Below are positions 1-5,835 of a stretch of 9,332 nt of DNA, one piece after another; the stretch's first letter is position 1; each line of letters starts with the position of its first letter. A model generated the notes under the pieces. It saw only the letters and a list, made by a program, of their open reading frames with translations, ran no database searches and was not told the origin of the DNA. The stretch lies in assembly GCA_965657945.1 (NCBI GenBank), contig CBFHPW010000043.1:1-9332 (forward strand), in the 5' to 3' direction. A program made the translations under genes and the position numbers. This stretch comes from CAJJDF01 sp965657945. Lineage in GTDB: Bacteria > Bacteroidota > Bacteroidia > Flavobacteriales_D > CAJJDF01.

Positions 1-273
1 ATGCAAGGTGCAATTGGAGATTTGTTAACTTCTAAAAATCAATATAGCATTGATGCCGAGAACAAAGAAAAACTAAAAGAAATTCTTGAAAAACATATCG
101 ATTTTTATTCACTGGAAATTAAAGACGAAAAAATTCAAGTAACTTTTGATAAAAAGGTTAATGGTGGTGAGTTAAACAAATTTTTATTTGAAAATGGGAT
201 TATAGCTTCTCAACTCGTGGAAGTAAAATCTTCGTTAGAAGAAGAATTTTTAGAAATTGTAAAAAACAACTAA
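1..273 (+). CDS. ABC transporter ATP-binding protein, C-terminal fragment (5' end outside window)
   Basis: This is the last 90 codons of a longer gene. The frame is open from the first base, and the methionine at position 1 is probably internal: the opening residues MQGAIGDLLTSK resemble the 'x-x-G-x-I-x-x-L' strand and helix that follow the H-loop of ABC ATPases, where the protein talks about neither Walker A nor signature motif. The rest is a charged alpha/beta tail (about residues 20-90) of the kind that follows the nucleotide-binding domain in Bacteroidota ABC-2 exporters. No Walker or signature motif lies in the visible part, so the call rests on this tail and on the neighbour: the stop codon overlaps the permease start by one base (TAATG), the usual coupling of an ATPase gene with its membrane partner. 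The ATPase would power transport from the cytoplasmic face. The substrate cannot be told. Confidence 0.7.
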   Translation: MQGAIGDLLTSKNQYSIDAENKEKLKEILEKHIDFYSLEIKDEKIQVTFDKKVNGGELNKFLFENGIIASQLVEVKSSLEEEFLEIVKNN

Positions 274-1130
274 TGAGATTATTAAAAATAGAGTTCAAAA
301 AAATTGTTGGAAATAAATCCTTCAAAGTGTTTAGTTTGTTATTTGTCGTGTTTTTACCGTTGTTAGTTATTTTGGTGCCTGCAATGGCGGGAGACACAAT
401 TAACGGCATCGATTTTTACCCCTTTATCCCTAATAATTACGAAACTACTTGGTATGCAGTCTCGGTCATCTCCAGTTGGTTTTGTTTCTTTTTATTGTCT
501 TTTGTTTTGATTTATCACATTACAAATGAATACAATTACCGTACTGTGCGGCAAAATGTAATAGACGGATACACCCGAAACGAATACATCAAAGGAAAAA
601 TTTACCTGATGTGTACAATTACTTTAATTGCCACTTTTTATGTATTCCTAATTGGCTTAGTGGCAGGAGCTTACTTTTCTACCTTTGACCCCGAAGATGC
701 GGGTCAACTTCAAAATTTCTTTAACACAGGAGAAGAGATTGATCCCATTGTTGGTTTTGGCTCTATTCTAGATGGAGTAGAAAATGTAGTGAGATTCTTC
801 ATCCAAGTACTCGCAAATTTTGGGTTTGCCTTTCTTATCGCATTCCTCGCAAAAAGGGGAATTCTTGCTGTACTTATTTATTATGCTGCCTATATTGCAG
901 AATTAATTTTAGGAATTCAATTGCGAAACAATAACGCAGAAATGGTGTACGAATATTTACCATTAAACGTAATTTCACAAACTTTACCTTTTCCTAATTT
1001 TAGAATGTTATTGGCTGGATTGGCTTCACCCGAAAGATTCGATTGGGTTTCAACTGGTATTGCTCTAGGCTATACTGTGTTATTCATTCTCCTTGCTCGC
1101 AGATTATTCTTGAAAAGAGACATTAGTTAA
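273..1130 (+). CDS. ABC-2-type transporter permease
   Basis: This 285-residue polytopic inner-membrane protein is the membrane half of the ABC transporter begun by the preceding gene. The short basic N-terminus (MRLLKIEFKKI) leads into a first hydrophobic helix at about residues 18-39. Further helices lie near 62-84, 111-134, 173-193, 196-215 and 260-277. The segment after the second helix (about 84-109, containing NEYNYRTVRQN and GYTRNEYIKGK) matches the cytoplasmic coupling region typical of ABC-2 permeases, where the phrase '(E)-x-x-x-x-T-x-R' is recurrent. The length is normal for the type. The start ATG shares its A with the upstream TAA, so translation is probably coupled. The gene ends three bases before the convergent wbqC-like gene. 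The family exports drugs, lipids or polymers, or acts in gliding and adhesion complexes; nothing here reveals the substrate. Confidence 0.85.
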   Translation: MRLLKIEFKKIVGNKSFKVFSLLFVVFLPLLVILVPAMAGDTINGIDFYPFIPNNYETTWYAVSVISSWFCFFLLSFVLIYHITNEYNYRTVRQNVIDGYTRNEYIKGKIYLMCTITLIATFYVFLIGLVAGAYFSTFDPEDAGQLQNFFNTGEEIDPIVGFGSILDGVENVVRFFIQVLANFGFAFLIAFLAKRGILAVLIYYAAYIAELILGIQLRNNNAEMVYEYLPLNVISQTLPFPNFRMLLAGLASPERFDWVSTGIALGYTVLFILLARRLFLKRDIS

Positions 1131-1133
1131 TCA

Positions 1134-1733
1134 TTATAAAAAATTAATAGAATTGGGGCCTTCATTAAAAAGAAGGTCTAGGATAAACAAATTGGGAATA
1201 AATCCATATTTATCTTCAAAAACCTGATTATAAGGCTCTTTTGGTATTTCTAGTGATTTTTGTTTGGGAGTAAAATACCCTCTGTAATTGGTAAATCCTT
1301 CTATCTCTTTGTGGTGCTGTTCGCTAAAAGTAATTGATGGCGAAATAGATAAATACTCCATTATTTTGTTCTGAAGAGACAAATTAAATTCGACCAAATG
1401 AGTGTGTTTTTTCATAAAAATCGCTTCCAACTCATCTTCATAGAATTCGAAATAAGGAGAAGATCGATAAGCTGAAGCAATGGAACGCCAGTGCTGTTTC
1501 TGCCAAAAATGGTCGTAAGATATTTTTATATCCTGCAGTGCTGTGTGGTTTTTATGTTTTTCTACCGGAATGATTAAATTCAACTTTCCATTTGCACCAT
1601 AAATCTCTGTTCTATTTCTGAAATTTTGTTTCAAATAATGACCGTGTAAATCAAAAAAAACCTCTTCGGAGTTTTTCAACAACGAATAATATTCAATGTT
1701 TCCCAAATATACTACTGGTAAAATTACGTTCAT
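1134..1733 (-). CDS. WbqC-like family protein
   Basis: The 199-residue product belongs to the WbqC-like family (Pfam WbqC), recognised by the N-terminal 'LPVVYLGNIEYY' strand and helix, a central block at about residues 77-100 (WQKQHWRSIASAYRSSPYF), and the C-terminal block at about 168-194 (YNQVFEDKYGFIPNL, then LDLLFNEGP). The length is usual for the Bacteroidota form. No signal peptide or membrane segment is seen, so it should be cytoplasmic. Some relatives lie in O-antigen or sugar-nucleotide clusters, but the biochemical activity is not settled, so no reaction is assigned. The start codon overlaps the murQ stop as ATGA (1730-1733), making it the last gene of the lepB-murQ operon and probably translationally coupled. 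From memory, lepB next to a WbqC-family gene is common in Flavobacteriia, which supports the call. Confidence 0.85.
   Translation of the reverse strand: MNVILPVVYLGNIEYYSLLKNSEEVFFDLHGHYLKQNFRNRTEIYGANGKLNLIIPVEKHKNHTALQDIKISYDHFWQKQHWRSIASAYRSSPYFEFYEDELEAIFMKKHTHLVEFNLSLQNKIMEYLSISPSITFSEQHHKEIEGFTNYRGYFTPKQKSLEIPKEPYNQVFEDKYGFIPNLFILDLLFNEGPNSINFL
1156..1179 (+). terminator. weak hairpin just past the permease stop
   Basis: In a plus-strand transcript, GGCCTTC and GAAGGTC pair around an 8-base loop (1164-1171), giving up to eight pairs, two of them G-U. On the minus strand those G-U pairs become C-A mismatches, so the fold favours the ABC operon transcript. There is no U-run after it, so it is at best a weak or factor-dependent 3' end. 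It lies inside the last codons of the wbqC-like gene, so coding constraint may explain it. Confidence 0.25.
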
Positions 1734-2548
1734 TTTTTGTTATTTTTTTGGTAGTACTCCACGGCCTTCCTTACACTCCCTTCCTGCATCAACAATTGAT
1801 TGGCTTCGGCATAACTCAATCCTGTTTGGGAAACAACCATATTCGTTCCTCTATCGACTAGCTTCACATTACTCAATTGCATGTCCACCATCTTGTTCCC
1901 TTTTACTTTGCCTAATCGAATCATCACCGCAGTTGAAATCATATTGAGAACCAACTTTTGAGCCGTACCAGATTTCATTCGGGTGCTTCCAGTCACAAAC
2001 TCGGGACCAACTTCTACTTCTACAGGAAACCTCGCCACTTGTGCCAATTTACTCCCTTTATTACAAGTAATGCAACCCGTATTTATTCCATTTTGGTTGC
2101 ACAGCTCCAGTGCGCCAATCACATAAGGTGTAGATCCTGATGCAGCAATTCCAATTACGGTATCTGTCTCCAATATATTCTGTGCTTGCAAGTCTTTCCA
2201 ACCAAGCTCTGTATCGTCTTCTGCAAATTCAACGGCTTTTCTTATCGCAGAATCGCCTCCTGCTATTATCCCAACTACCAAATCGTGCGAAACTCCAAAT
2301 GTTGGAGGACATTCGCTCGCATCCACAACCCCCAATCTACCACTAGTTCCTGCTCCAATATAAAACAGTCTTCCTCCTTGTTCCATTCTAGGAACTATAC
2401 TGTGTATCAATTCTTCTATTTCACTCAAAGAATTCTTCACAGCCATCGGAACAGATTGATCTTCTTTATTCATGTTCATGAGCAAATCGCCCACGTTCAT
2501 TTTATCCAAGTCTTGGTAATTAGAATCAGCTTCTGTCGTTCTTTTCAT
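1730..2548 (-). CDS. murQ: N-acetylmuramic acid 6-phosphate etherase
   Basis: MurQ cleaves the lactyl ether of MurNAc-6-phosphate, giving GlcNAc-6-phosphate and D-lactate. This feeds recycled or scavenged peptidoglycan sugar into amino-sugar metabolism in the cytoplasm. The 272-residue protein shows the family's SIS fold: the sugar-phosphate loop GAGTSGRLG at residues 65-73, then DASECPPTFG at 76-85 and AGGDSAIRKAVEFAEDD at 96-112. By alignment from memory, Glu79 and Glu110 match the two catalytic glutamates of the E. coli enzyme (Glu83 and Glu114). A second SIS phosphate motif, AASGSTPYV, follows, then VGPEFVTGSTRMKSGTAQK. It is about 25 residues shorter than E. coli MurQ, mainly at the C-terminus, which seems normal for Bacteroidota. 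The ATG lies one base after the lepB stop and the TGA overlaps the wbqC-like start. No PTS or MurNAc kinase gene is nearby. Confidence 0.95.
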   Translation of the reverse strand: MKRTTEADSNYQDLDKMNVGDLLMNMNKEDQSVPMAVKNSLSEIEELIHSIVPRMEQGGRLFYIGAGTSGRLGVVDASECPPTFGVSHDLVVGIIAGGDSAIRKAVEFAEDDTELGWKDLQAQNILETDTVIGIAASGSTPYVIGALELCNQNGINTGCITCNKGSKLAQVARFPVEVEVGPEFVTGSTRMKSGTAQKLVLNMISTAVMIRLGKVKGNKMVDMQLSNVKLVDRGTNMVVSQTGLSYAEANQLLMQEGSVRKAVEYYQKNNKK

Positions 2549-2549
2549 C

Positions 2550-4403
2550 CTAGAGAGTTTTAAAGATTCTGTTCCATCTTATTCCTCCATTTGCCCAACC
2601 TAGCTCTTGGTCTTTACTCATCCAAATGATTAAACCTCTTCCAACAACATGATCTTCCGGAACAAATCCCCACATTCGCGAATCGGCAGAATTGTGGCGG
2701 TTATCGCCTACCATATAGTAATAATTTTGTTTAAACGTATAAGTGGATACCTCCTCGCCATTTATGAAATACTTCCCGTTTTGTTCGTATCCTTTATTCT
2801 TTTCGTAAGTGAGGATACAGCGCTTGTACATTGCCCAATTCTCTTCATTCAATGAAATCGTTGATCCGGCTTTTGGCATCCAAATTGGCCCGTAATTATC
2901 GGCAGTCCACAAGCAAGATTTATGGTAGGGATAAAAACTAATGTAAGAGTTTATTTTGTCTCCTGTCGAGTCAATTTTTCTTTCGACTGATTCAATTCTT
3001 AAATCACCCATTTCTCCTTTGTTTAAGGCTTCTACAAATTTATCTTTCAAACCTTTACTCATATTTACGTAACATACTTTTTGACCAACTGGTAAGACTC
3101 CACTGCCTTCATTCAAAAGGGTAATATCTTTGTACAACCCCAAATTGAACCCAAATTTTTCTTTCAGTTTTGGAAAATCCAAATTACCCAAACTTCTATT
3201 GAATTCCACTTTATGTTTAAAATTTACGTTTTCTCCAACTATACTTCGCGCTCCATTGATGTATAAATCTCCATTACGTATTTCTAGGGTATCGTCAGCC
3301 ACAGCTACACATCGTTTGATGTAGTTTTCTTTTTTGTCGATTGGTCTATGAGCATGACCTTGAAGTTTTATGTTCCTGCCAGCACCAAAATCAAATAACA
3401 AATTATCTTCCAAAATTTTCTTTCTACCCATCGCTTCGTATCTCTCGGTATTATTTAAAAATACATCTGGCGAAATACGGTCTTTTGTCGATTGCAAATA
3501 GGCTTCTTGCCTTACAAATTGGTAATAATTATGTCCTTGTAATTCTCCTCCAGCTCCTTGAGAACCATAGGACCTACCAAAAACGGCTGTATCACCCGTA
3601 GGGTAATTAAATACGACAATGTCGTTACGTTCAACTTTTCCAAATCCAGGCAATCGGTAATAAGGCAGTTTTATCGCTTCGGAATAGGAATTTGCATAAG
3701 TAAATGGAATTGTGTTGTGAACTAAAGGATAGGATAGCGGTGTAAACGGAACTCTCGTTCCGTAAGACAGTTTATTCACAAATAAGAAATCACCTACTAG
3801 CAATTCTTTTTCCATGGAGGGAGTAGGAATAGTAAATGCTTCGAGAACATATCCTCTGATTAAAGAAGCTGCAATCAAAGCAAAAACAATTGAATCTCCC
3901 CACTCCTTTACCATCGTTTTCTGACCTGATTTGTCTTTTCCACCAATAAATTTCTGAAAATAAACAAGCAAAGAAATAATTCCAAAAGATGCCAAAGCTA
4001 ACACAATTTGATCCGAAGTGGAACGCGCCTCAATCCTAGGTTTATTGTTCCAGTCCATTTCACCTTGGTACACTAATTCTTCTTTACCGAAAGCAATCAT
4101 AGGAAAATAAATGAAAGGAACAAAGATTTGCATTACCGTATCTAAAGCTCCGTATTTCCCATACATTCTGCCCATTGAGACATTCATGGATGCGAACATA
4201 AGAATCTGACTAAATCCTGGAATAAGAAGAATAATAGCCCACCACCAAGGCTTTTTGATGATTTTAAGCCAAATGAATAGATTGTAAACAGGTATAAATC
4301 CTTCCCAAGTTTTTCTACCTGCTTTTTCAAAAAGTTTCCAAGTACCCATGGCACAGTAAAGAAAGAGTATCGAAATCCATAAGGTTAAAATGGTGATTGT
4401 CAT
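2550..4403 (-). CDS. lepB: Signal peptidase I, large Bacteroidota form
   Basis: LepB is the inner-membrane Ser/Lys protease that removes signal peptides from exported proteins. I place the start at the ATG at 4403 (617 residues). An in-frame TTG at 4436 would add 11 residues but lies inside a -7 promoter element. Residues 1-110 form a membrane domain seen in Bacteroidota LepB (DUF5684-like; KTWEGFIPVYNLFIWLKII at about 31-49). Helices at about 133-149 and 172-190 precede the catalytic region. The serine is Ser196 in IPTPSMEKELLVGD, the lysine is Lys363 in NYIKRCVAVADD, and the GDNR-x-x-S-x-DSR box lies at 566-576. The Ser-Lys gap (167 residues) and Lys-GDNR gap (about 200) exceed those of E. 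coli, consistent with insertions in the periplasmic domain. It is the first gene of the lepB-murQ-wbqC operon. Confidence 0.95.
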   Translation of the reverse strand: MTITILTLWISILFLYCAMGTWKLFEKAGRKTWEGFIPVYNLFIWLKIIKKPWWWAIILLIPGFSQILMFASMNVSMGRMYGKYGALDTVMQIFVPFIYFPMIAFGKEELVYQGEMDWNNKPRIEARSTSDQIVLALASFGIISLLVYFQKFIGGKDKSGQKTMVKEWGDSIVFALIAASLIRGYVLEAFTIPTPSMEKELLVGDFLFVNKLSYGTRVPFTPLSYPLVHNTIPFTYANSYSEAIKLPYYRLPGFGKVERNDIVVFNYPTGDTAVFGRSYGSQGAGGELQGHNYYQFVRQEAYLQSTKDRISPDVFLNNTERYEAMGRKKILEDNLLFDFGAGRNIKLQGHAHRPIDKKENYIKRCVAVADDTLEIRNGDLYINGARSIVGENVNFKHKVEFNRSLGNLDFPKLKEKFGFNLGLYKDITLLNEGSGVLPVGQKVCYVNMSKGLKDKFVEALNKGEMGDLRIESVERKIDSTGDKINSYISFYPYHKSCLWTADNYGPIWMPKAGSTISLNEENWAMYKRCILTYEKNKGYEQNGKYFINGEEVSTYTFKQNYYYMVGDNRHNSADSRMWGFVPEDHVVGRGLIIWMSKDQELGWANGGIRWNRIFKTL

Positions 4404-4433
4404 AAAGCTATTTTTCTGTAAATAAAATGAAAA

Positions 4434-4441
4434 CAAATATA
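4434..4441 (-). promoter_or_regulatory. -7 promoter element, proximal lepB promoter
   Basis: The minus strand reads TATATTTG, matching the Bacteroidota -7 consensus TAnnTTTG. Transcription would start near 4427-4429, leaving a leader of about 25 bases before the ATG at 4403. This decides the lepB start, because the longer frame's TTG (4434-4436) overlaps the element itself. No TTTG-type -33 box is seen at the usual 19-21 base spacing. Confidence 0.45.
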
Positions 4442-4492
4442 AGAGTTATGAAAGAGTAACCGCTATGAATGTTTGCAAAATCGAAGTTTGTC

Positions 4493-4500
4493 CAAAGATA
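4493..4500 (-). promoter_or_regulatory. -7 promoter element, distal lepB promoter
   Basis: The minus strand reads TATCTTTG, a close match to the Bacteroidota -7 element. Transcription would begin near 4487, giving a leader of roughly 85 bases for lepB. It lies about 24 bases from the divergent ridA element, so the two promoters may compete. No good -33 box is seen. Confidence 0.4.
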
Positions 4501-4523
4501 AAGTAGTTCTTTCCAAAAAAAAT

Positions 4524-4531
4524 TACCTTTG
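4524..4531 (+). promoter_or_regulatory. -7 promoter element for ridA
   Basis: TACCTTTG fits the TAnnTTTG consensus and predicts a start near 4537, about 37 bases before the ridA ATG. A TTTG at 4487-4490 is too far upstream (33 bases) to be a convincing -33 box. Confidence 0.5.
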
Positions 4532-4573
4532 AGAAATAAGAATCCTTCTCTTAACTATTTTTAACCAAATTCG

Positions 4574-4954
4574 ATGAAACAATCTATTTCTATTAAAAAC
4601 GCACCTGCTCCTGTTGGCTCCTACAGCCAAGCTATGCTAACAGATAACACACTCTATATAAGTGGACAAATTGCTATCAATCCTTTTGATGGCAATTTTG
4701 TAACGGACAGCATACAAGAAGAGACTCACCAAGTAATGAAAAACATTGTTGCTTTATTAGATGCAGCAGAAATGACGGTAAATAATCTAGTTAAATGCTC
4801 AATATTTCTTGACGACATGGAGAATTTTTCGGAGATGGACACAATTTATTCTTCGTATTTCGAATCAGGAAATTTCCCAGCGAGAGAGACAGTTGAAGTA
4901 AGTAAATTACCAAAAGGTGTGCGAATTGAAATTTCCGGAATTGCGGTAAAATAA
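4574..4954 (+). CDS. ridA: RidA family reactive intermediate (enamine/imine) deaminase
   Basis: RidA hydrolyses reactive enamine/imine intermediates, such as 2-aminoacrylate released by PLP enzymes like threonine dehydratase, to keto acids and ammonia. This protects PLP-dependent enzymes in the cytoplasm. The 126-residue product has the full family pattern: NAPAPVGSYSQA (residues 9-20), LYISGQIAINP (27-37), a helix with TxQVMKNIVALLDAAEM (51-67), VKCSIFLDDMENF (73-85), and PARETVEVSKLPKGVRIEI (102-120). Arg104 and Glu119 occupy the places of E. coli RidA Arg105 and Glu120, and Tyr17 is kept, so deaminase activity is likely rather than a degenerate Rid paralogue. The length is normal for the trimeric family. 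It is a single-gene unit with its own -7 element, divergent from lepB and convergent with yaaA. The ATG at 4574 is the natural start because it opens on the conserved N-terminal strand. Confidence 0.95.
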   Translation: MKQSISIKNAPAPVGSYSQAMLTDNTLYISGQIAINPFDGNFVTDSIQEETHQVMKNIVALLDAAEMTVNNLVKCSIFLDDMENFSEMDTIYSSYFESGNFPARETVEVSKLPKGVRIEISGIAVK

Positions 4955-5012
4955 TTATTCTAGTGCGTTGTAACTATCGATGTAAAAAAATAAGTTGTCG
5001 CTAAAACTTCCT

Positions 5013-5028
5013 TTTACCCTCGGGTAAA
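5013..5028. terminator. perfect inverted repeat over the yaaA stop codon
   Basis: TTTACCC and GGGTAAA face each other across two bases, so RNA would form a six-pair stem with a four-base loop. The repeat contains the yaaA TAA and sits 59 bases past the ridA stop, between convergent genes. No U-run follows directly on either strand, although the minus strand has seven T's about 25 bases further on (4984-4990). It may end transcripts from both sides, but weakly. Confidence 0.3.
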
Positions 5029-5775
5029 TATCCATTCATTTTCCCTAGAAAGAGGTTCGTTAAAGGAATAATTTTCGTAATCAAATCCTTTTATTCCTTC
5101 AATATCCGTCAATTGATTTTTTATCATAAACCTACTCATCAATCCTCGCGCAAACTTTGCGTAGGTCATAATAGTTTTGTACTCTCCGTTTTTAAAATCT
5201 TTGAATCCAATTGTCAAAATTTTACCATCTAATTCTTTGGTATCAATAGATTTAAAATATTCATTACTTGCTAAATTAACCAACCAATCTCCTTTTAGCT
5301 CTTCGCTCAAGGCTTTCGTATTGTTCTCTTTCCATACTTCATAAAGATTTTTTTGCTTGGCAGAAATTTGAATTTTGGTCCCCATTTCTAATCGGTAGGG
5401 TTGAATCAAATCCAACGGTTTCAGCAAGCCGTACAATCCTGATAAAATTCGCAAATGATTTTGTGCATAGTCAAATTCAGTTTTTGAAAATGAATTTGCA
5501 TCCATTCCTCTGTAAGCATCTCCGGTAAATGCAAGTATAGCTTGTTTCGAATTAGCTTCAGTAAACTCTGCCGAAAAAGACTGGAATCTGTCGTAATTCA
5601 AATCACTAATTGCCGCGCTCACATTCATTAATTCTCCTATCTTTTTGGAAGATAGTGGTTTTAATTTTTTCATGATTTTTTCCGTCTTATCGGGGAAAGA
5701 AATTTGAGTAAAATCAGAAATAATCGTTTGCTTGTCAAAATTCATTGACTTGGCAGGGGATAAAATAAATTTCAT
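5014..5775 (-). CDS. yaaA: Peroxide stress protein YaaA (UPF0246/DUF328)
   Basis: The 253-residue cytoplasmic protein matches the YaaA family over its whole length. It opens with MKFILSPAKSMNF (SPAKSM at residues 6-11). FTGDAYRGMDA follows at 83-93, LSGLYGLLKPLDLI at 111-124 and QPYRLEMGT at 125-133, NLASNEYFKS at 167-176, and YAKFARGLM at 205-213. In E. coli, YaaA is induced by OxyR and limits damage from hydrogen peroxide by lowering unincorporated iron; a DNA-binding cleft has been described for the family. That role is assumed here by homology. The ATG at 5775 is fixed by the family's conserved first residues. A -7 element lies 20-27 bases upstream inside an inverted repeat that could be an operator. 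The gene is probably expressed alone, with the unknown exported-protein gene upstream ending 61 bases before it. Confidence 0.95.
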   Translation of the reverse strand: MKFILSPAKSMNFDKQTIISDFTQISFPDKTEKIMKKLKPLSSKKIGELMNVSAAISDLNYDRFQSFSAEFTEANSKQAILAFTGDAYRGMDANSFSKTEFDYAQNHLRILSGLYGLLKPLDLIQPYRLEMGTKIQISAKQKNLYEVWKENNTKALSEELKGDWLVNLASNEYFKSIDTKELDGKILTIGFKDFKNGEYKTIMTYAKFARGLMSRFMIKNQLTDIEGIKGFDYENYSFNEPLSRENEWIFTRG

Positions 5776-5779
5776 AGCT

Positions 5780-5813
5780 CGGATTTGTTTGAATCAAAAG
5801 TACAAAAAATCCG
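5780..5813. repeat. inverted repeat enclosing the yaaA -7 element
   Basis: CGGATTT (5780-5786) pairs with AAATCCG (5807-5813). After one unpaired G (5787), TTTG (5788-5791) pairs with CAAA (5803-5806). This gives 11 matched pairs around an 11-base centre that holds most of the -7 element. The position suits an operator or an RNA hairpin at the 5' end of the transcript. A terminator for the upstream gene is less likely, since no U-run follows on the minus strand. Confidence 0.4.
5795..5802 (-). promoter_or_regulatory. -7 promoter element for yaaA
   Basis: The minus strand reads TACTTTTG, a match to TAnnTTTG. It predicts a start near 5789 and a leader of about 13 bases. The element sits in the centre of the 5780-5813 dyad. 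No -33 box at normal spacing is evident. Confidence 0.5.
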
Positions 5814-5835
5814 ATGCTTTGTAAAGAGCCTTTGA

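Noticed and set aside
200..409. Minus-strand ORF of 69 codons opposite the ABC transporter genes
   Set aside because: It spans the coupled ATPase/permease junction in antisense and has an Asn/Leu/Ile-rich translation typical of AT-rich shadow frames.
1696..2563. Several overlapping plus-strand ORFs opposite murQ and the wbqC-like gene
   Set aside because: They are antisense to strongly conserved genes, their translations are low-complexity Ser/Leu/Tyr-rich, and no promoter or family motif supports them.
2649..3601. Plus-strand ORFs of 64-86 codons opposite lepB
   Set aside because: Shadow frames of a clearly identified lepB; no recognisable protein features.
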